A stretch of DNA of 64,000 nucleotides. Source: Paracyclopina nana (Eukaryota > Arthropoda > Copepoda > Cyclopoida > Cyclopettidae). Shown here in pieces: positions 22,989-34,800 of the stretch. The position numbers and the translations under genes were made by a program. The notes under the pieces are model-generated. The model had not been told where the DNA came from. It saw nothing but the letters and a program-made list of their open reading frames with translations, and did no database searches. Every line of letters begins with the position of its first letter. Positions within the stretch are counted from its first letter, which is position 1. Location: NCBI GenBank assembly GCA_019096065.1, contig JAGUCH010000008.1, positions 2,485,001 to 2,549,000 on the forward strand, written 5' to 3'.

Positions 22989-24590
22989 TTATTGTAGTAA
23001 GAAAGCTACGAATGATTGCAGCTCTTCAGCGTCCAAAAATCCGTCTTTTGATGCATCCGAGACCCTGAAGACCCTCTCCAATTCAGTGGAGTTTGGCAGC
23101 TTCTCGTTGTCGACCGGTGCGTTCAATTTGGCCTACATTCAAAAGCCGCATAAATAAATCAAAGCTCCACAATAAATGCGAATACAGCTGCGCGATACAT
23201 ATATGGGAATCCATAGATATTTTGGTGGTAATCATACCTTGCATTCCATGACATCGTTGAAGCTAAGTTTCAAGTTTTCTGGAGAAAGCGCACAAGCAGA
23301 CAAAAGCCATGACTTGACTGAAAACAAAATAATGAATGCATATATTCTTTTAAAAGTTGATTTGTCTGAATAAGAGCTTACCAAAAAATGCTCTACGTCC
23401 GTTGTTATTGTTATTATTGTTGTTATTATTGTTGTTATTATTGTTGTTGTTATTGTTATTGTTCGTTGTAGTGCCTGCAATGAAAAATAGCGCACTTTTG
23501 TATTTGTCTTTTTTGAGCAATGTTTGGCGGTTTTAGTTGCTAGAAATAGAGCACCGCTTCTTGCACTCAAAACAAATCAATAGTTAACTGGCACGTACAG
23601 GCGCTCAGTACAGTTGAACGCAAAGATTTAGCTTAAAGGCAGTCGACTTCAACACGCCAGTTTAAAAAAATCTCTGATGAGTTCGCCAGAAAGAAAAAGG
23701 ATTAGATTTTGATAACAACGTTTACCTTTTAAAAAAGCTATACCCATAACGCCAATTGCAAAAAGCGTCGAAGTAGCTTTAAGTCTAAAATACTAAAGTT
23801 GTGCATGGATCAATCCAACTGTGGAAAATTCAAGTAAGCCTTGATTTTTCGACAGCACCTCTTTTCAAACCCTAAAAAAGCATTAGCTTGAAAACGATTT
23901 CACGGAGTAGCCAGAGCTACAAGTAGTACTGCTCTGGAAGTAGCTTGCTTTCACATCCAGATGTTGGTGAGGTAAGGTAAGGTTACCCCATAATATAGTG
24001 CTACTAAGTTGAATTATAATTTTTCATGCTCAGTTTTAGCTGTATAGTAACTACACTGATCGAATTTTTGCGTATTGGAGCTTCACCTTTCGAACATAAA
24101 CCTATCGGAACTTTTGCGGGTTCGAAGCTGAACAGATCGATATGCCAAAAAAATGTTCTCCGAGGCGAACAATTTTATCAAAAAATGACAAAAAATAGCA
24201 AAAGTCCAGGCTGAACAGATATAGTACCAATTAGGAATCACCGCAAATGTCATTTACTTAAAAGTCCTATTTGTTTGGCGTAATAAATTGCCTCAATTGA
24301 ATCATAAAAAAAGGCTAAGTGCCATGAGTGAAGCTCTAACCTCCAGTGCCGGTAGATGTTGAAGAAGAGCTTCCACTGTTATTATTGTTGTTGTTGTTAT
24401 TGTTGTTGTTGTTATTGGTACTACCTGTAGAGACTTAAATCATTTTAAAATAAACTCTAGTAACTTTTAATAGGTTTTATAGAATTTTTAGCAATTTACT
24501 AGTGGAAGTTGTAGACAAGCAAGCCCTGCTTGTTGAAATGGCCCCAAGTGCCATGATGGCAAAAACCAAAATGAGCCTTGCTGATATCAT
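22989..24590 (-). CDS. Secreted poly-asparagine EF-hand protein
   Basis: Five exons on the minus strand (24590-24500, 24424-24341, 23474-23382, 23278-23238, 23132-22989) join in phase to 150 residues; most were too short to show as single open frames. It starts with a signal peptide (MISARLILVFAIMALGAIST), then Ser/Thr sequence, then two consecutive exons that are almost entirely Asn codons (AAC/AAT). The C-terminus carries one canonical EF-hand loop, D-A-S-K-D-G-F-L-D-A-E-E, with calcium ligands at positions 1, 3, 5, 9 and 12. Known single-EF secreted proteins bind calcium extracellularly; function here is unknown. The donor after exon 2 (GTTAGA) is weak. Confidence 0.7.
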
Positions 24591-25122
24591 AGCTTTAGTT
24601 AGGATACTAAGTGATATATGCTGGATCAGTGAGAGTATTTATAAGTTATAAAGAAAAGCTAACCTCATCATTTCTGCACAACACACACACACACATCTGT
24701 GTTCTTTGATGTTAAAAAGTGTCATTTCAGCCACAGAAAGAGCAATTTTCCTCTGGCAAGCCACACACACAAAAAAACGAGACTATCATTTCTTGTTATT
24801 TACGAAAAATCACACGAGTTATCTTACTCCTGTCTGATTCTTGCGAAGCCTTATAAAGCTCGGTTTCCCTTTGAAAACGAGCTCCCGGGAGCGAAGCAAT
24901 ATGGCACATATATAAATAGTATATATATATACGTATATATTGAACATGTCTTTATTGATTTTTGATTTCAGAGCAACCACCGCAGCTCAGCAGCTTTTTG
25001 CACAGTTGAATCCTGTTGAAAGGTTGTTTCATGCACATCCAGTTATATCTCACCCTAGTTGACATAATCTCACATATGGTATATTTATATGGTATAAAAG
25101 TATGTGTGATGGTATATTGTTT
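24591..25122. other. Promoter side of the EF-hand gene
   Basis: AT-rich, with a short CA-repeat near 24678. No gene seen. Confidence 0.35.
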
Positions 25123-26535
25123 TCAGTAGGGCGAGTCTAACTGGTCTTCATCTGGGTCTCTGCTGGTGAGGTTTAAATGGTGGTGATGCCTGGTTTGCTG
25201 GTATTTCCAGTGGTCAGTTTGAGGCTGCAGCCTCGAGGAGGCCGAGCCAATGCGAGTGGTGGTCAAGGTCGCGTATTCCCCTTTGTTGCTGAAATTCTGC
25301 GGAGGTGGAATGATGTGCGAATGCTGTCCATTGCTGCCCCTGCGGAGGCTGCTCAAGGGGCCGTTGCAGAGGTTGGAGGCTGCTGACGAGGCCGCGGAGG
25401 TCATACGCGGCGACAAGGGCGGTGGTGGCAGTGGTGAGGTGGCCGTCGAGGCTGGAGACGGGAGGTTAATACCGTAGCTGGGATACTGATGATACGGCCT
25501 CACAAACGAGGCCGAGTTCATTTCGCACAGCGAGGCCGTCGGGGTGGAGGGCTGGGAGCTGGCGGCCTCCACAAAGCTGCACTCAGCCACCCGAATTGAC
25601 CCGTAGCGCCTGGGCGTCCTTTTCACCGCCAGAGAGTCGGAAGAAAGCCTCGCACTTTTCACAGGCGGTGGATGAAGGCCGGTCAAGGCCGACTCGCTGT
25701 CCTTATGCGTCCTCATGGGCCAGCCATCGGGCTCACTTTCGCTGAGGCTGATTTGGTGCCCTGAGCCCTGCATATTGTTGTAGTGCGTCGCCCTGCCGAG
25801 GCTACCGAAGTAGGAGGTGCCACTGTAGTCCGTCGAAACGGTGCGGCCTCGCGGATTGGCCATGAAAAAGTCCCTTGACGCGGCTGATCTTGAGGACTGA
25901 GCCAAAGATGACTTATTGTTATTGTGATGGTGGTGATGATGGTGGTGGTACTGGTGGAGGCCGTCGAGCAGCGGCCTCTGGCCATTCGGCCTCGATCGCT
26001 GGCTATGCTGTCTGGCCAGCTGCTCGCGGTTATTATGGGCGATTTGGAAGTCCGGCGCTGACACGTGGATGTGACCGGCCTTGTTCCTGTGCGATCTTCG
26101 CAGCCCATTGGCAGGGATCACGTACTCGCTCACAGGATACCGATTCTGGTCCGACAAAAAATCCACATCACGGGGGTCGTACTGCACGCCCACGCTGAGG
26201 CTGCTCACCGAGTTGGCCTTGCCCACGACGGAGGCCAGCGCTTGGTAGCCCGAGGCCGGCGAGGCCGAGGCTGGGAGATGGTTCATGTAGCTTTGCTGCT
26301 GCTGCAGTGGGAGCAGAGCTTGCGAGCGAGCCTCGATGGGGATGGCGGCCACGATGCCCGACGTGGTGACGGCCGAGGCCGTCGTGACGGTCGTGGTGTC
26401 CGCCGCCACCGCCTCGGTGGAGTCGTCGATGTGGTACAGCATATACAGGAGATTGGTGACTTTGTAGCAGCACAGGCAGAAGAGTAAGCTTCCGAAGAGG
26501 AGTAGACCAATGACTACCCACACATCATCCATCAA
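25123..26535 (-). CDS. Single-pass membrane protein with low-complexity tail (B)
   Basis: I do not recognise the family. A single 470-residue open frame begins MMDDVWVVIGLLLFGSLLFC with a transmembrane helix (about residues 5-27). A K-V-T-N-L-L-Y-M-L-Y juxtamembrane segment and a long tail follow. The tail is rich in Ala, Ser, Thr, Pro, with eight consecutive His before Asn residues and a YASL/YATL-like signal near the C-terminus. The length, GC-rich codons and absence of stops argue that it is real. Its plan (tiny N-terminus, one helix, K-V/L-x-x-L-x-x-M-Y, low-complexity tail with poly-His) matches the gene at 15656-17454, so the two may be ancient paralogues. The start may be either of the two adjacent Met codons. 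Confidence 0.7.
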   Translation of the reverse strand: MMDDVWVVIGLLLFGSLLFCLCCYKVTNLLYMLYHIDDSTEAVAADTTTVTTASAVTTSGIVAAIPIEARSQALLPLQQQQSYMNHLPASASPASGYQALASVVGKANSVSSLSVGVQYDPRDVDFLSDQNRYPVSEYVIPANGLRRSHRNKAGHIHVSAPDFQIAHNNREQLARQHSQRSRPNGQRPLLDGLHQYHHHHHHHHNNNKSSLAQSSRSAASRDFFMANPRGRTVSTDYSGTSYFGSLGRATHYNNMQGSGHQISLSESEPDGWPMRTHKDSESALTGLHPPPVKSARLSSDSLAVKRTPRRYGSIRVAECSFVEAASSQPSTPTASLCEMNSASFVRPYHQYPSYGINLPSPASTATSPLPPPPLSPRMTSAASSAASNLCNGPLSSLRRGSNGQHSHIIPPPQNFSNKGEYATLTTTRIGSASSRLQPQTDHWKYQQTRHHHHLNLTSRDPDEDQLDSPY

Positions 26536-26728
26536 GGGGCGACGCGATCGTATCTAATGTGGAAGCAGCTGCTTCGAGGGGCCGAAGCAAAGTAGCTTGT
26601 CTCCTTGGGCCTCAAGAAGCAGCGAGTGGCCATCAGCTGGCCTCCAGTAGGGCCATTCCAAAAGGCCTGCAAGTATACAAATGTATTTTTAGATTTACCC
26701 AAGGGTCATACGAAAGCCATATTCAGTT

Positions 26729-26815
26729 TCTGGCTCTGTCGTATCGAGAACTTCATGAACGAGATATGGCTTTTGGATTTGACTTGGAGCGGGAATTTTG
26801 CAAAGCGCAATTCAA
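26729..26815 (+). repeat. Block repeat, first copy
   Basis: Shares TTCATGAACGAGATATGGC and surrounding bases (CAGTTTCTGGCTCTGTCGT before; GCGGGAATTTT after) with 32158-32240. In both places it lies 40-50 nt before a 180-bp CTCF-motif repeat in the same orientation. Confidence 0.7.
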
Positions 26816-26863
26816 ATTGATTGTCTCTTCGTATCCGCAAAATCAAAACATGTGCGTAACGAA

Positions 26864-27043
26864 GCCGCTAGATGGAGCCGCTACTTCATCAGCGGATTTT
26901 GTGTAACTGATCAAACTATTTTCACCATTTGGTAGCCAAAAAAGCCAAAAATACATAGATTGTGAAAAATTGCACTTCTGGCACTTTTACCCCCCTCTCT
27001 GGTGGCGCCATCTAAAGAAGGAGCGAAAAACGCCTGAACTAAT
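26864..27043 (-). repeat. 180-bp CTCF-motif repeat, copy D
   Basis: A minus-orientation copy: GCCGCTAGATGGAGCCGC, AACTATTTTCACCATTTGGT, CACTTCTGGCACTTTTAC, GGTGGCGCCATCTAAAGAAG and ACGCCTGAACTAAT. Confidence 0.88.
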
Positions 27044-28797
27044 AAGCTTATTACATGCATTTTGCTAATCAGTAGCTTATGATGTACGTCGTAGGCAACT
27101 CGCTCCTTTTTTCATGGCCAGTTAGTCAACAACGGAAAAACAAGGCTGTTAACTATTATATTTCCTAGTACTTTCGTAGTAGCTAACCTTGGCACACGAT
27201 ACTACTATACACCTCTGGCTCTAGTCTGCGCACTGCAGAGCAAAAGTATATTTTAAAAAAGGAATCGGCCATCATCAGAGCTCGTCGTTGTGAGCAAGCA
27301 CGCGAAATTTTATTTCTATTCCACCACTGCAAAGCAAACACGGATCGAAAAGAAGTCCTACATGATAGTTGACAGCAGCAGCAGGGCGAATTTCGAATAT
27401 CCAAGCTTTCTTTCAATACATATAATAGACGTAGCTGCAGACCTAAGTTTATATGGAGAGCGAATTACGAAAGAATGCAGAGTATATGATTTGCGCGTCC
27501 AATTCCATATTTAGGCCCATAAATAACAGGAATGCTTTCGCGTCACCTTTCCTTATGTCAATAAAAATGAAAGATTTCTCAAAAATGGCACCTTTGTTCG
27601 GAACGTACGTATAGCATAAATTATTGATAAGACAACCAGGACCTGAGGCTCAATGATATAAAATAACGATGGAATCAAGGAAAGAGTGCAGTGAGGTCCA
27701 TTAGTGGCATATTGTTATTACATAGCTGAACTTTTGCCTGAGTGTTGCATTTCAGCTTTTTGGCTGCACTTTTGGACTGATCAAGGATATACCGATTTCT
27801 CCCAGTTCAACTACTTTTAGTGTACACTCGGAATTAAGGAACGGCATTCCTAATTAAATGAGCAAACTAACCAACCGCTGCCAGTGGCTCTCTTCTCATC
27901 AAAAGCTCCACCAAGGAACTCTTCTTGCACTGGCTACAACAAATCAGTATTTGTTCTGGTCATCACTTGCAGATATGTTTTCTCCTGGCTCTTTCTCCAG
28001 GATATTTTCTTGTGCATTATTTGTAGTAGTCTGGTGAGAAAACCACCCAACGAAGAAGCGAATATAGAGCTGTCTGTCAACCGAATCGACTTTTCGTCCA
28101 ATTCCGAATGTCCGAATCAGAATTAGTTGCACGGCTAAAAAAGCAACAATAAATTAAGGCAACAGAAAATAGATACACTATATTGCACTTTTTACTATCA
28201 TCAAAATCATGCGTCTTTCAAAGTGCTCCAGTTGTACTTGATCTCGAGGTTGCAGCGCATAAATTAGGCAATTATGCGTCTAATTGAGCCTGCTATCTGT
28301 GTATAGGAAAAGAGAGCTGGCATAGAGCTGCTGGTTGCATGAGGAAATGCCAGAGTGCCACTACTACTTTCACAGCTATGTTGTTGACGTACTACTACTA
28401 GCATGATTTAACTCAGCCTTTCTTTCGTATCTGGAAAAAAGCCAGCTGAGATTGATTATTTGCTTCTTTTATCGCTACCAGATCGAGAAAAAACCTACGA
28501 AGGTTTTTCTGTATCCACCAATTTTGGAGTGGAGGAATAATTTGGTTAGCTTTCACGCACTACAAAGGGCGATGCGATTGTCACAACAAGGGCACCACCA
28601 TGCAATTACACCATCGAAGTAAGTGAACACAAGAGCAATGCATACTGGTTTAGCCTGGCTTAGCTGACTCAGGCTCTCTTACTGAGTGTATATGCACTGG
28701 GTAGCTGCTCTCATTAACCATTATTGGGTGAAAACTCCAATTTCTCTGAAAGCCCACCAACCAAATTAAATTTTGAGCATAATAGAATATTAATAAT

Positions 28798-28949
28798 ATA
28801 GGATTATACACCTCTAGGCTGGAGGATAACACGAATTATTTTTTAGTGTCAAGTGACAGATCACGAGTGAGCGGAGCGAACGAGTGATTGGCACGCGACA
28901 CTAAAAAATAATGAGTGTTATCCGACAGCCTAGAGGTGTATAATCCTAT
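28798..28949. mobile_element. Fold-back (palindromic) MITE
   Basis: Two 53-nt inverted arms (28798-28850 and 28897-28949) match at 49 positions around a 46-nt loop. Each arm begins ATAGGATTATACACCTCTAG and ends TTATTTTTTAGTGTC. The loop contains the GC-rich GAGCGGAGCGAACGAG. No coding capacity; no target duplication that I can define with confidence. Confidence 0.75.
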
Positions 28950-29264
28950 TACTATTAGCTACCCCCAGCATTTCAAGCAATATCTGAAAGTCAATTAAGA
29001 AGTCCTTTTCTTGCTCTTTTTTTGCAAGATATGCCTTAAATTTTGGGGTTTGCTTTATTGCAGACAGCTCATCAAAGTTGACCGAGCGGTCGAGCTGGCA
29101 CCGGCCGGGCTAGCTAGTGGGCACACAGCAAGCGTGAGCTCATCTAAGCTGACCCAGCAGTCTAGCCTTCAACATGCACCTGTTGCGTCTTGTGACCATG
29201 CCGTGCCGGCCCGTTTGGCCATGATTTTTAATTGCTTGCTCCTATGTAATTTTCATAACCAATT

Positions 29265-29330
29265 TGATGGCTCAGAGGTAGAGCGTCGGCGCGCTACCCG
29301 GGTGACCGGGGTTCGGTTCTTACTGCCGCC
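29265..29330 (+). repeat. tRNA-derived fragment (SINE-like or tRNA pseudogene)
   Basis: GATGGCTCAGAGGTAGAGCG matches a pol III A box and D arm, and GGGGTTCGGTTCTTAC resembles a degenerate B box/T arm at the proper distance. The anticodon arm does not pair well and the acceptor stem is missing, so this is not a functional tRNA. Confidence 0.45.
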
Positions 29331-29800
29331 TCCTTCCTTTTTTTCATTGATATATAAATAAGATAGATGGCGCACCTATAAATTGAGATATAATGATCAT
29401 TATCCACTTGTAGATGGATAATGTTCATTATCATCCTCCGAGTCAAAGAGGATCATGGAAATTATAAGGTCGGAGCTTATGTACTGCTCAGCCGTCTCAG
29501 CTAATAGTAATAGCTCTTTGTCATTTTGTGCTACACGTTGTACTCAAATATTTATGCATTGCAGATGCGGAAGTCTAGAATTCGTATACACATTTCAAAA
29601 AGGGAAAGGGTACTATAAAAAATAGGGGCAAGGAGGAAAACCCTGGTTGCAGAGCATAAAAGCTGCAATTTGCAGTTGTTGCTTCCTGTTGTCTGTGTAC
29701 AGCCAAGAGCCACGCCCCCTAACCACACTGACAAAGCTGTCCTACTTTGTAATGTGATGAGGCTACGCGAACACACAAAGCTATAAAAGTGGAGTATTTC

Positions 29801-29988
29801 TCCGCTAGATGGAGCTGCGACATAGTATAGCAGAATTATCGTACGAGACCAAACTATTTTCGCCGATGAGCCGCCAAAAATGCCAAAAAGCGTGCATAGT
29901 GAAAAATCCACATCTGGTATTTTTGTAACCTTGTACAGTGTACAGTGGCGCCATCCTAAGAGTGGTGGTGAGAAATGCCTCAACTTAT
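29801..29988 (-). repeat. 180-bp CTCF-motif repeat, copy E
   Basis: A minus-orientation copy: TCCGCTAGATGGAGCTGCGA, CGTACGAGACCAAACTATTT, ATCCACATCTGGTATTTTTG, CAGTGGCGCCATCCTAAGA. The terminal GAAATGCCTCAACTT corresponds to the AAGGCGTTTTT end. Confidence 0.88.
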
Positions 29989-31873
29989 CTAAATATGCTG
30001 CATGGCTAGGAAAATGAGGTTTCCTTGGACACTGCAAATGCAAATGGACATGGAAAAGTTAGTGATGAGCTCACCAGCTTGACAATGCAAGTATATATCT
30101 GCCAAAGGACTTGCTTGCAGCTAAAGAAGCCACCTTAAAGGCCAACATTGCGCAAGCTTATTATCGAACAGCTCAATGCGACAACTGCGAGTCTCGTGCG
30201 CGAGAATTAGCGTCATTTCGTGACCAAAATGCTTAGAACGTGTGATTTCTAAGCAAGAAATAATAATAATAACAACAATATAAATGGGAGTAGTCGTAAC
30301 TATTGTTTCTTTCCTCAAATATAAATACAGCCTTTCCCATAATTGCAGTGATGGAAAAACAGGCACATTATTGCCTACTCCCTCTTAATATAGCACATTG
30401 TTTTCATATACATGGTACCATACATTCATCCATAGACGAGTGAATACTAATATGTTGTTTGCTTTATATACCATGCATATATATATGTAGCATAAAGGCA
30501 ATCTGAGCCTCAATTAATATACTACTTCATGCATACTTATAAAAGGCATATTCACACTTTCCTTGATGTTTCCGCAGCCCAAGTTAGGGCAAAGCAAGTT
30601 TAAAACTTTTTTTTCAAAATAGATTAAAATTTCCACGATCCCAGCTCTTATGTGAAATGTGCTTTTTTACTGCGGCCATTATTGAGGCCATTAATCTTAC
30701 CGTAGAGAGAAGCTTTGCATGGGAGCTTTTGGAGCAGCAGTAATTTGGGTCAAATTTGAGCCTAGTCCTTTTTCATGGCTGCTGCAGCCTCCTCAATGTG
30801 CCATCCTCGACTATTGCTTAGGAACCGTCACTGTTGAATATTTGCGCGGTACTGCTTCTACTTCAGCTTATTCTGCGAGGTAATGGCCATGCCCGCGGCC
30901 TCGACGAGGACTCTTCTTTCCAATACATTAGCGAGCAAAGTAGAAAGCACGAGCCAAGTCTTGGAATGCTTCCTTACAGATTATTTCTGGCCCTTGGCAC
31001 TTTAAAATAGCTATTTCGTGTATTCAACGCGCGCGTCAAATCTGGGAATATTCTTATAATTGATTCACACACCTCATGGAATTTATGGCTAGGTCAACCT
31101 AATGTCCTGTTCATGTACGCACCAAACTCCATAGGAAAATGCACTAAAAACACCTCAATTAAAGGATAAAAATTGTCGGATGACAACTGACAAGCGCCAG
31201 CTGACACTAAAAAAATCAGATCGATTTTAAGCCAACTTGAAAGTAAGCAAATATAATTTTGGCTACTTAGCGCTCAGCATTTTTGTCCTTTTGAGCAAAA
31301 TCAATAGGAAAACTTCATCTTTTATCAAAGGAACGTGAAAAAAGATAGGTTTTTTTTATACATGCTGAAAAACATGTGACGAAATAGCAAAAATTGCCAT
31401 TAAAAACGCTGCTCGGCCCCAAGCTGAACTCGTAGAGTGGCAGTCAGCAACAGATTCACTTTTCCTTTAGACAATTTTTTCCATACCTTAAGGCATTCTT
31501 AATACATGAACAGGGCATAATATGTAGAAATGTAAGTGAGCTATTGAATATTTGAGGCTGAAAAAGAAATATTTGCTACTTTTCATGAATGATTCCGCAC
31601 CCTTGTCCGCACCTTTCATTTGGGATACCCTAAAAGAGTTTTTGCTGCAAGTCGCGAAAATTGATTCAGCTTTCTGGAGTGATTTCTTCTGAAACTCCAT
31701 CACATTCGAGTACGGCACTCTTGAGAGTAATTTTCAGCACGATTGGTTTGTTAATTGCTGTTTCTACCATTTTTGCTAGTTGGAAAAGAAAAAGCAATAC
31801 CCGAGAGAAAGCTTTCGCCATTTTATTGCAAAACTAGCGCACGTTTTTACGTTCGTAATGCAAAGCACGCTTA

Positions 31874-34800
31874 TCACATGTGTAGATCCGGGAAGGAGCT
31901 GTAGAGCACCAAGAGCACCCAAAAGTGGAGCACCACCTAGAAAAAAGGCCATACCAAGTAATATTATAAGACCAAAAAGTGGTTTTGCTTCATATAGGAC
32001 GTTACCATATAGGCTAAAGTGGCAGTTGGGTAACGCCTCAGCATGTTGCCAATTCGTACGGATAATTTGTCTACCAAACGGACTCTGGTTGATGACAACC
32101 TGGATGGTTTCACAGCCAAGCTGCCAGCTCGTTTACCGAAGGTCCTGCCAAAGCCAGACTCGGTTTCTGACTCTGTCGTCTCTTGCTCTTCATGAACGAG
32201 ATATGGCATTTGGGGTCGACATGAAGCGTGAATTTTCTACAGACACATTGGAAATGAAACGCAAAACAATTGCGGTACAAATGCGCTAGATGGCGCTCAC
32301 AATCATTTAAATCCATTTTCAATGCAAGACTAGACTATTTTCGCCAGTTGGTCAACAAAAATGCCAAAAGGCACAAATGGCGAAAAAGCGCACTTCTGGT
32401 AATTCTGCTCCACTCGACGCGACGGTGGCGCCATCAAGTGGCGGTAAAACACATAGGAGCTAAAACTGCAGATGCTGGCAATAGATACGAGAGAGGTGCT
32501 TACCTACCTCTAATCTCTCTAGTTGAAGGGCCAATGCGGTCCTTTGGGCTGTCATGGTTTCCAAGGCTGCCTGCCTCTGAAGCAAAGTGTCCGTCAGATC
32601 AGCTACTTTTTCATGAAGGCCCGCGCACTCGTCAGCTGATGCGACGCCACTTGCACTATCGACCATGATCTGTCCAGCTTTGTCAGGTCCTTCATCTGGT
32701 TCTTTGGGCTGCTGTAGGGTCTTCGTGAAAAACTTGGCCTTTTGTTGGGCCAGATCAGCTCGCAGATTGCATACCTCCTGCAAAAAGATAGCATCTCTTG
32801 CGTCAAAAGGCTTTCTAATTTCTTTGCCATTCTCATATACTTCAGAGGCACATTTCAATTGCCATTCAATATGCGATCGAAGCTCGCTTTCTTGCTGGAG
32901 TGCTTTCCTCGTTTCACTCTTAATCTTCTCCATTCCAGAAGACTGAGACGCCAACTGATTTTCTAAGCTTTTGCATTCTTCCCGAAGTGAGATTAAGCTG
33001 GTGTTTAGGCACTCTGCTTCCTGCTTAAACAAGTCCCTTTCCTCCCTGATCAGTGCAGAAAATTTTAGAAAGCTCAAATGCCATTGAAGTAGTATAGCTT
33101 ATTACACTATTTGCTTGAGCTCAGCTTTGGCCAAGAGAGGATCTTTGCTGGTGCCTTCGTGGTTTTTCAAGGAATTAATCAGGGCCTCTTTGGCCACCAG
33201 TATTTTATGTGCCTTGGCACGGTAATTTTTATGGTCCTCCTCTGATCGGCTCAAAGCAATTTGCGAAGCCATTAGGTCTTCCCTTGCTTTGTCCAGCATC
33301 TGTGTTTTCTCACTTAGCTTGGTTCTTAACCCACTCAGCTCCTGGCTTAACTTCTCAATCTTGCTCTCTTGCGAGATAATCCTATGTAATGTAAAAATAA
33401 GTTAAAAAATGCATAGTAGATCATAATGAATAAGAATCATACTCTGATGAAGTGGTTTCTTGCAGGCAAATCAATTGACTCTCCACAGCCTTCAGGTCAG
33501 ACTTGGCTTTGACCAAAACCATTTCCTTGGCAGCCAGGTCAGTCTCGAGTCCAGCCACAGCCTCCTCTGAGGCTTTTTTGGCCTTTAATGTGGCTTCGAG
33601 CTGATCTTTGACTGCTGCAATTTGGTCACGAGCAATGTTGAGCTGATTTTGGCAAGCCCTGTTGGTAAGCTCAGCCTGCTCTTTGACGTGTGCACTTTCA
33701 CTCGTTTCCTCCTCGGTTTGCATGCTCCCATCCACCTTTATCACCTCCACTTCATCCTCCTCAAATCCTGCTAAAAATTCTCAATTTGCATCGACCCCAC
33801 ATTTTTTGCAAAATCCTTTTTCATATGTATATAGCAACATGGCACATATTCATGATGCAGAGCAAAATCACTTTTTTAATAAGAAAGGCCCATTTTTGCT
33901 GAGCTCAGACAAAATCGAACAATGAAGCCTATTCAAGAGCGAGCTAGGAGCTTTTTCTGGAAGATGGTGAACAAGAATTAACCAGCCCTGCTGTTGGTAG
34001 CTTGGCGTGGGAGCTACGAGACGTGTGTCAATTTTATCCCCAAGCATGCTGAGTTGGCACTTTATGCCAGCTATTGCTTATACCTTTCTTCTTCCCATTT
34101 TCCTCCTCCTCTTCAGCTCGATGCAAGTCCATTATAGATGAATTCTGTTCACAAAAGTTAGCCCCATTTGCTGACAAGTTGATTGTTGTAGAATCTTCTT
34201 GAATTTCCACCACTGGCTCATTTTTGCCCGTTTTTTCCACCTCCACTACCGAATGCATAGATACTAGATAGAATTAAAAAAGTTGGCTCAAACTCTCCTT
34301 GGTGCATGATTTTTGCAGAAACAGCTGCTGATATACCTGAAGTAAGCGAGGGCGCCTGTATTTCCACAACTTCTTCTTGGGCAACTGAAGTAGAAGCAGC
34401 AACAACTGTTGTTGGGTCGTTCAAGAACTTTAGAAAGCACAAAATCAAGGAGTCTTCAATTGTAAATGCCTTTTTCTGCTGTAGTGTACTGGCTTACGTT
34501 AATTAAATCTTCGTCACTGTGCAGTACTGAAGATTCCTTTGTTCCTTTCCCAGCTATTACCACCAACTCCTTTTCTTCTTCCATATGACTTATTGTGGTT
34601 GTCGTGGGTTGATTAAGATATTCCTCTGAAAAGAGGCATAGTACGTTTGCCTAAAAGGTCCCTGTGAATTTCTTAGTTTATTTCAGTAACTTGCCTCGCT
34701 TAATAATGTAGGGAAAACTTTGGTGGTGCTTCTCTGTGATTACTTTCACAATGTCCTCAGTTGCTTCCAGCTCATCCAGTCGACCATGAGATAAAATCGC

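Larger units (their letters stand above)
26536..31873. other. 5.3-kb gene-poor, repeat-rich interval
   Basis: Contains repeat copies D and E, a block repeat at 26729-26815, a fold-back element at 28798-28949 and a tRNA-like fragment near 29265-29330. The ORFs here (26559-26906, 27884-28126, 29552-30043 and others) translate repeats or AT-rich sequence. No protein-coding gene supported. Confidence 0.5.

Noticed and set aside
23400..23462. GTT/ATT microsatellite as simple non-coding repeat
   Set aside because: On the minus strand it reads in frame as Asn codons within a spliced gene with a signal peptide and an EF-hand, so it is better explained as coding.
26559..26906. 115-residue plus-strand ORF
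   Set aside because: Covers the block repeat shared with 32158-32240; not a gene.
29552..30043. 163-residue minus-strand ORF
   Set aside because: Much of it is a translation of repeat copy E; no splice context or homology.
31780..32289. 169-residue plus-strand ORF
   Set aside because: Antisense to golgin-84 3' exons and includes the block repeat; a shadow frame.
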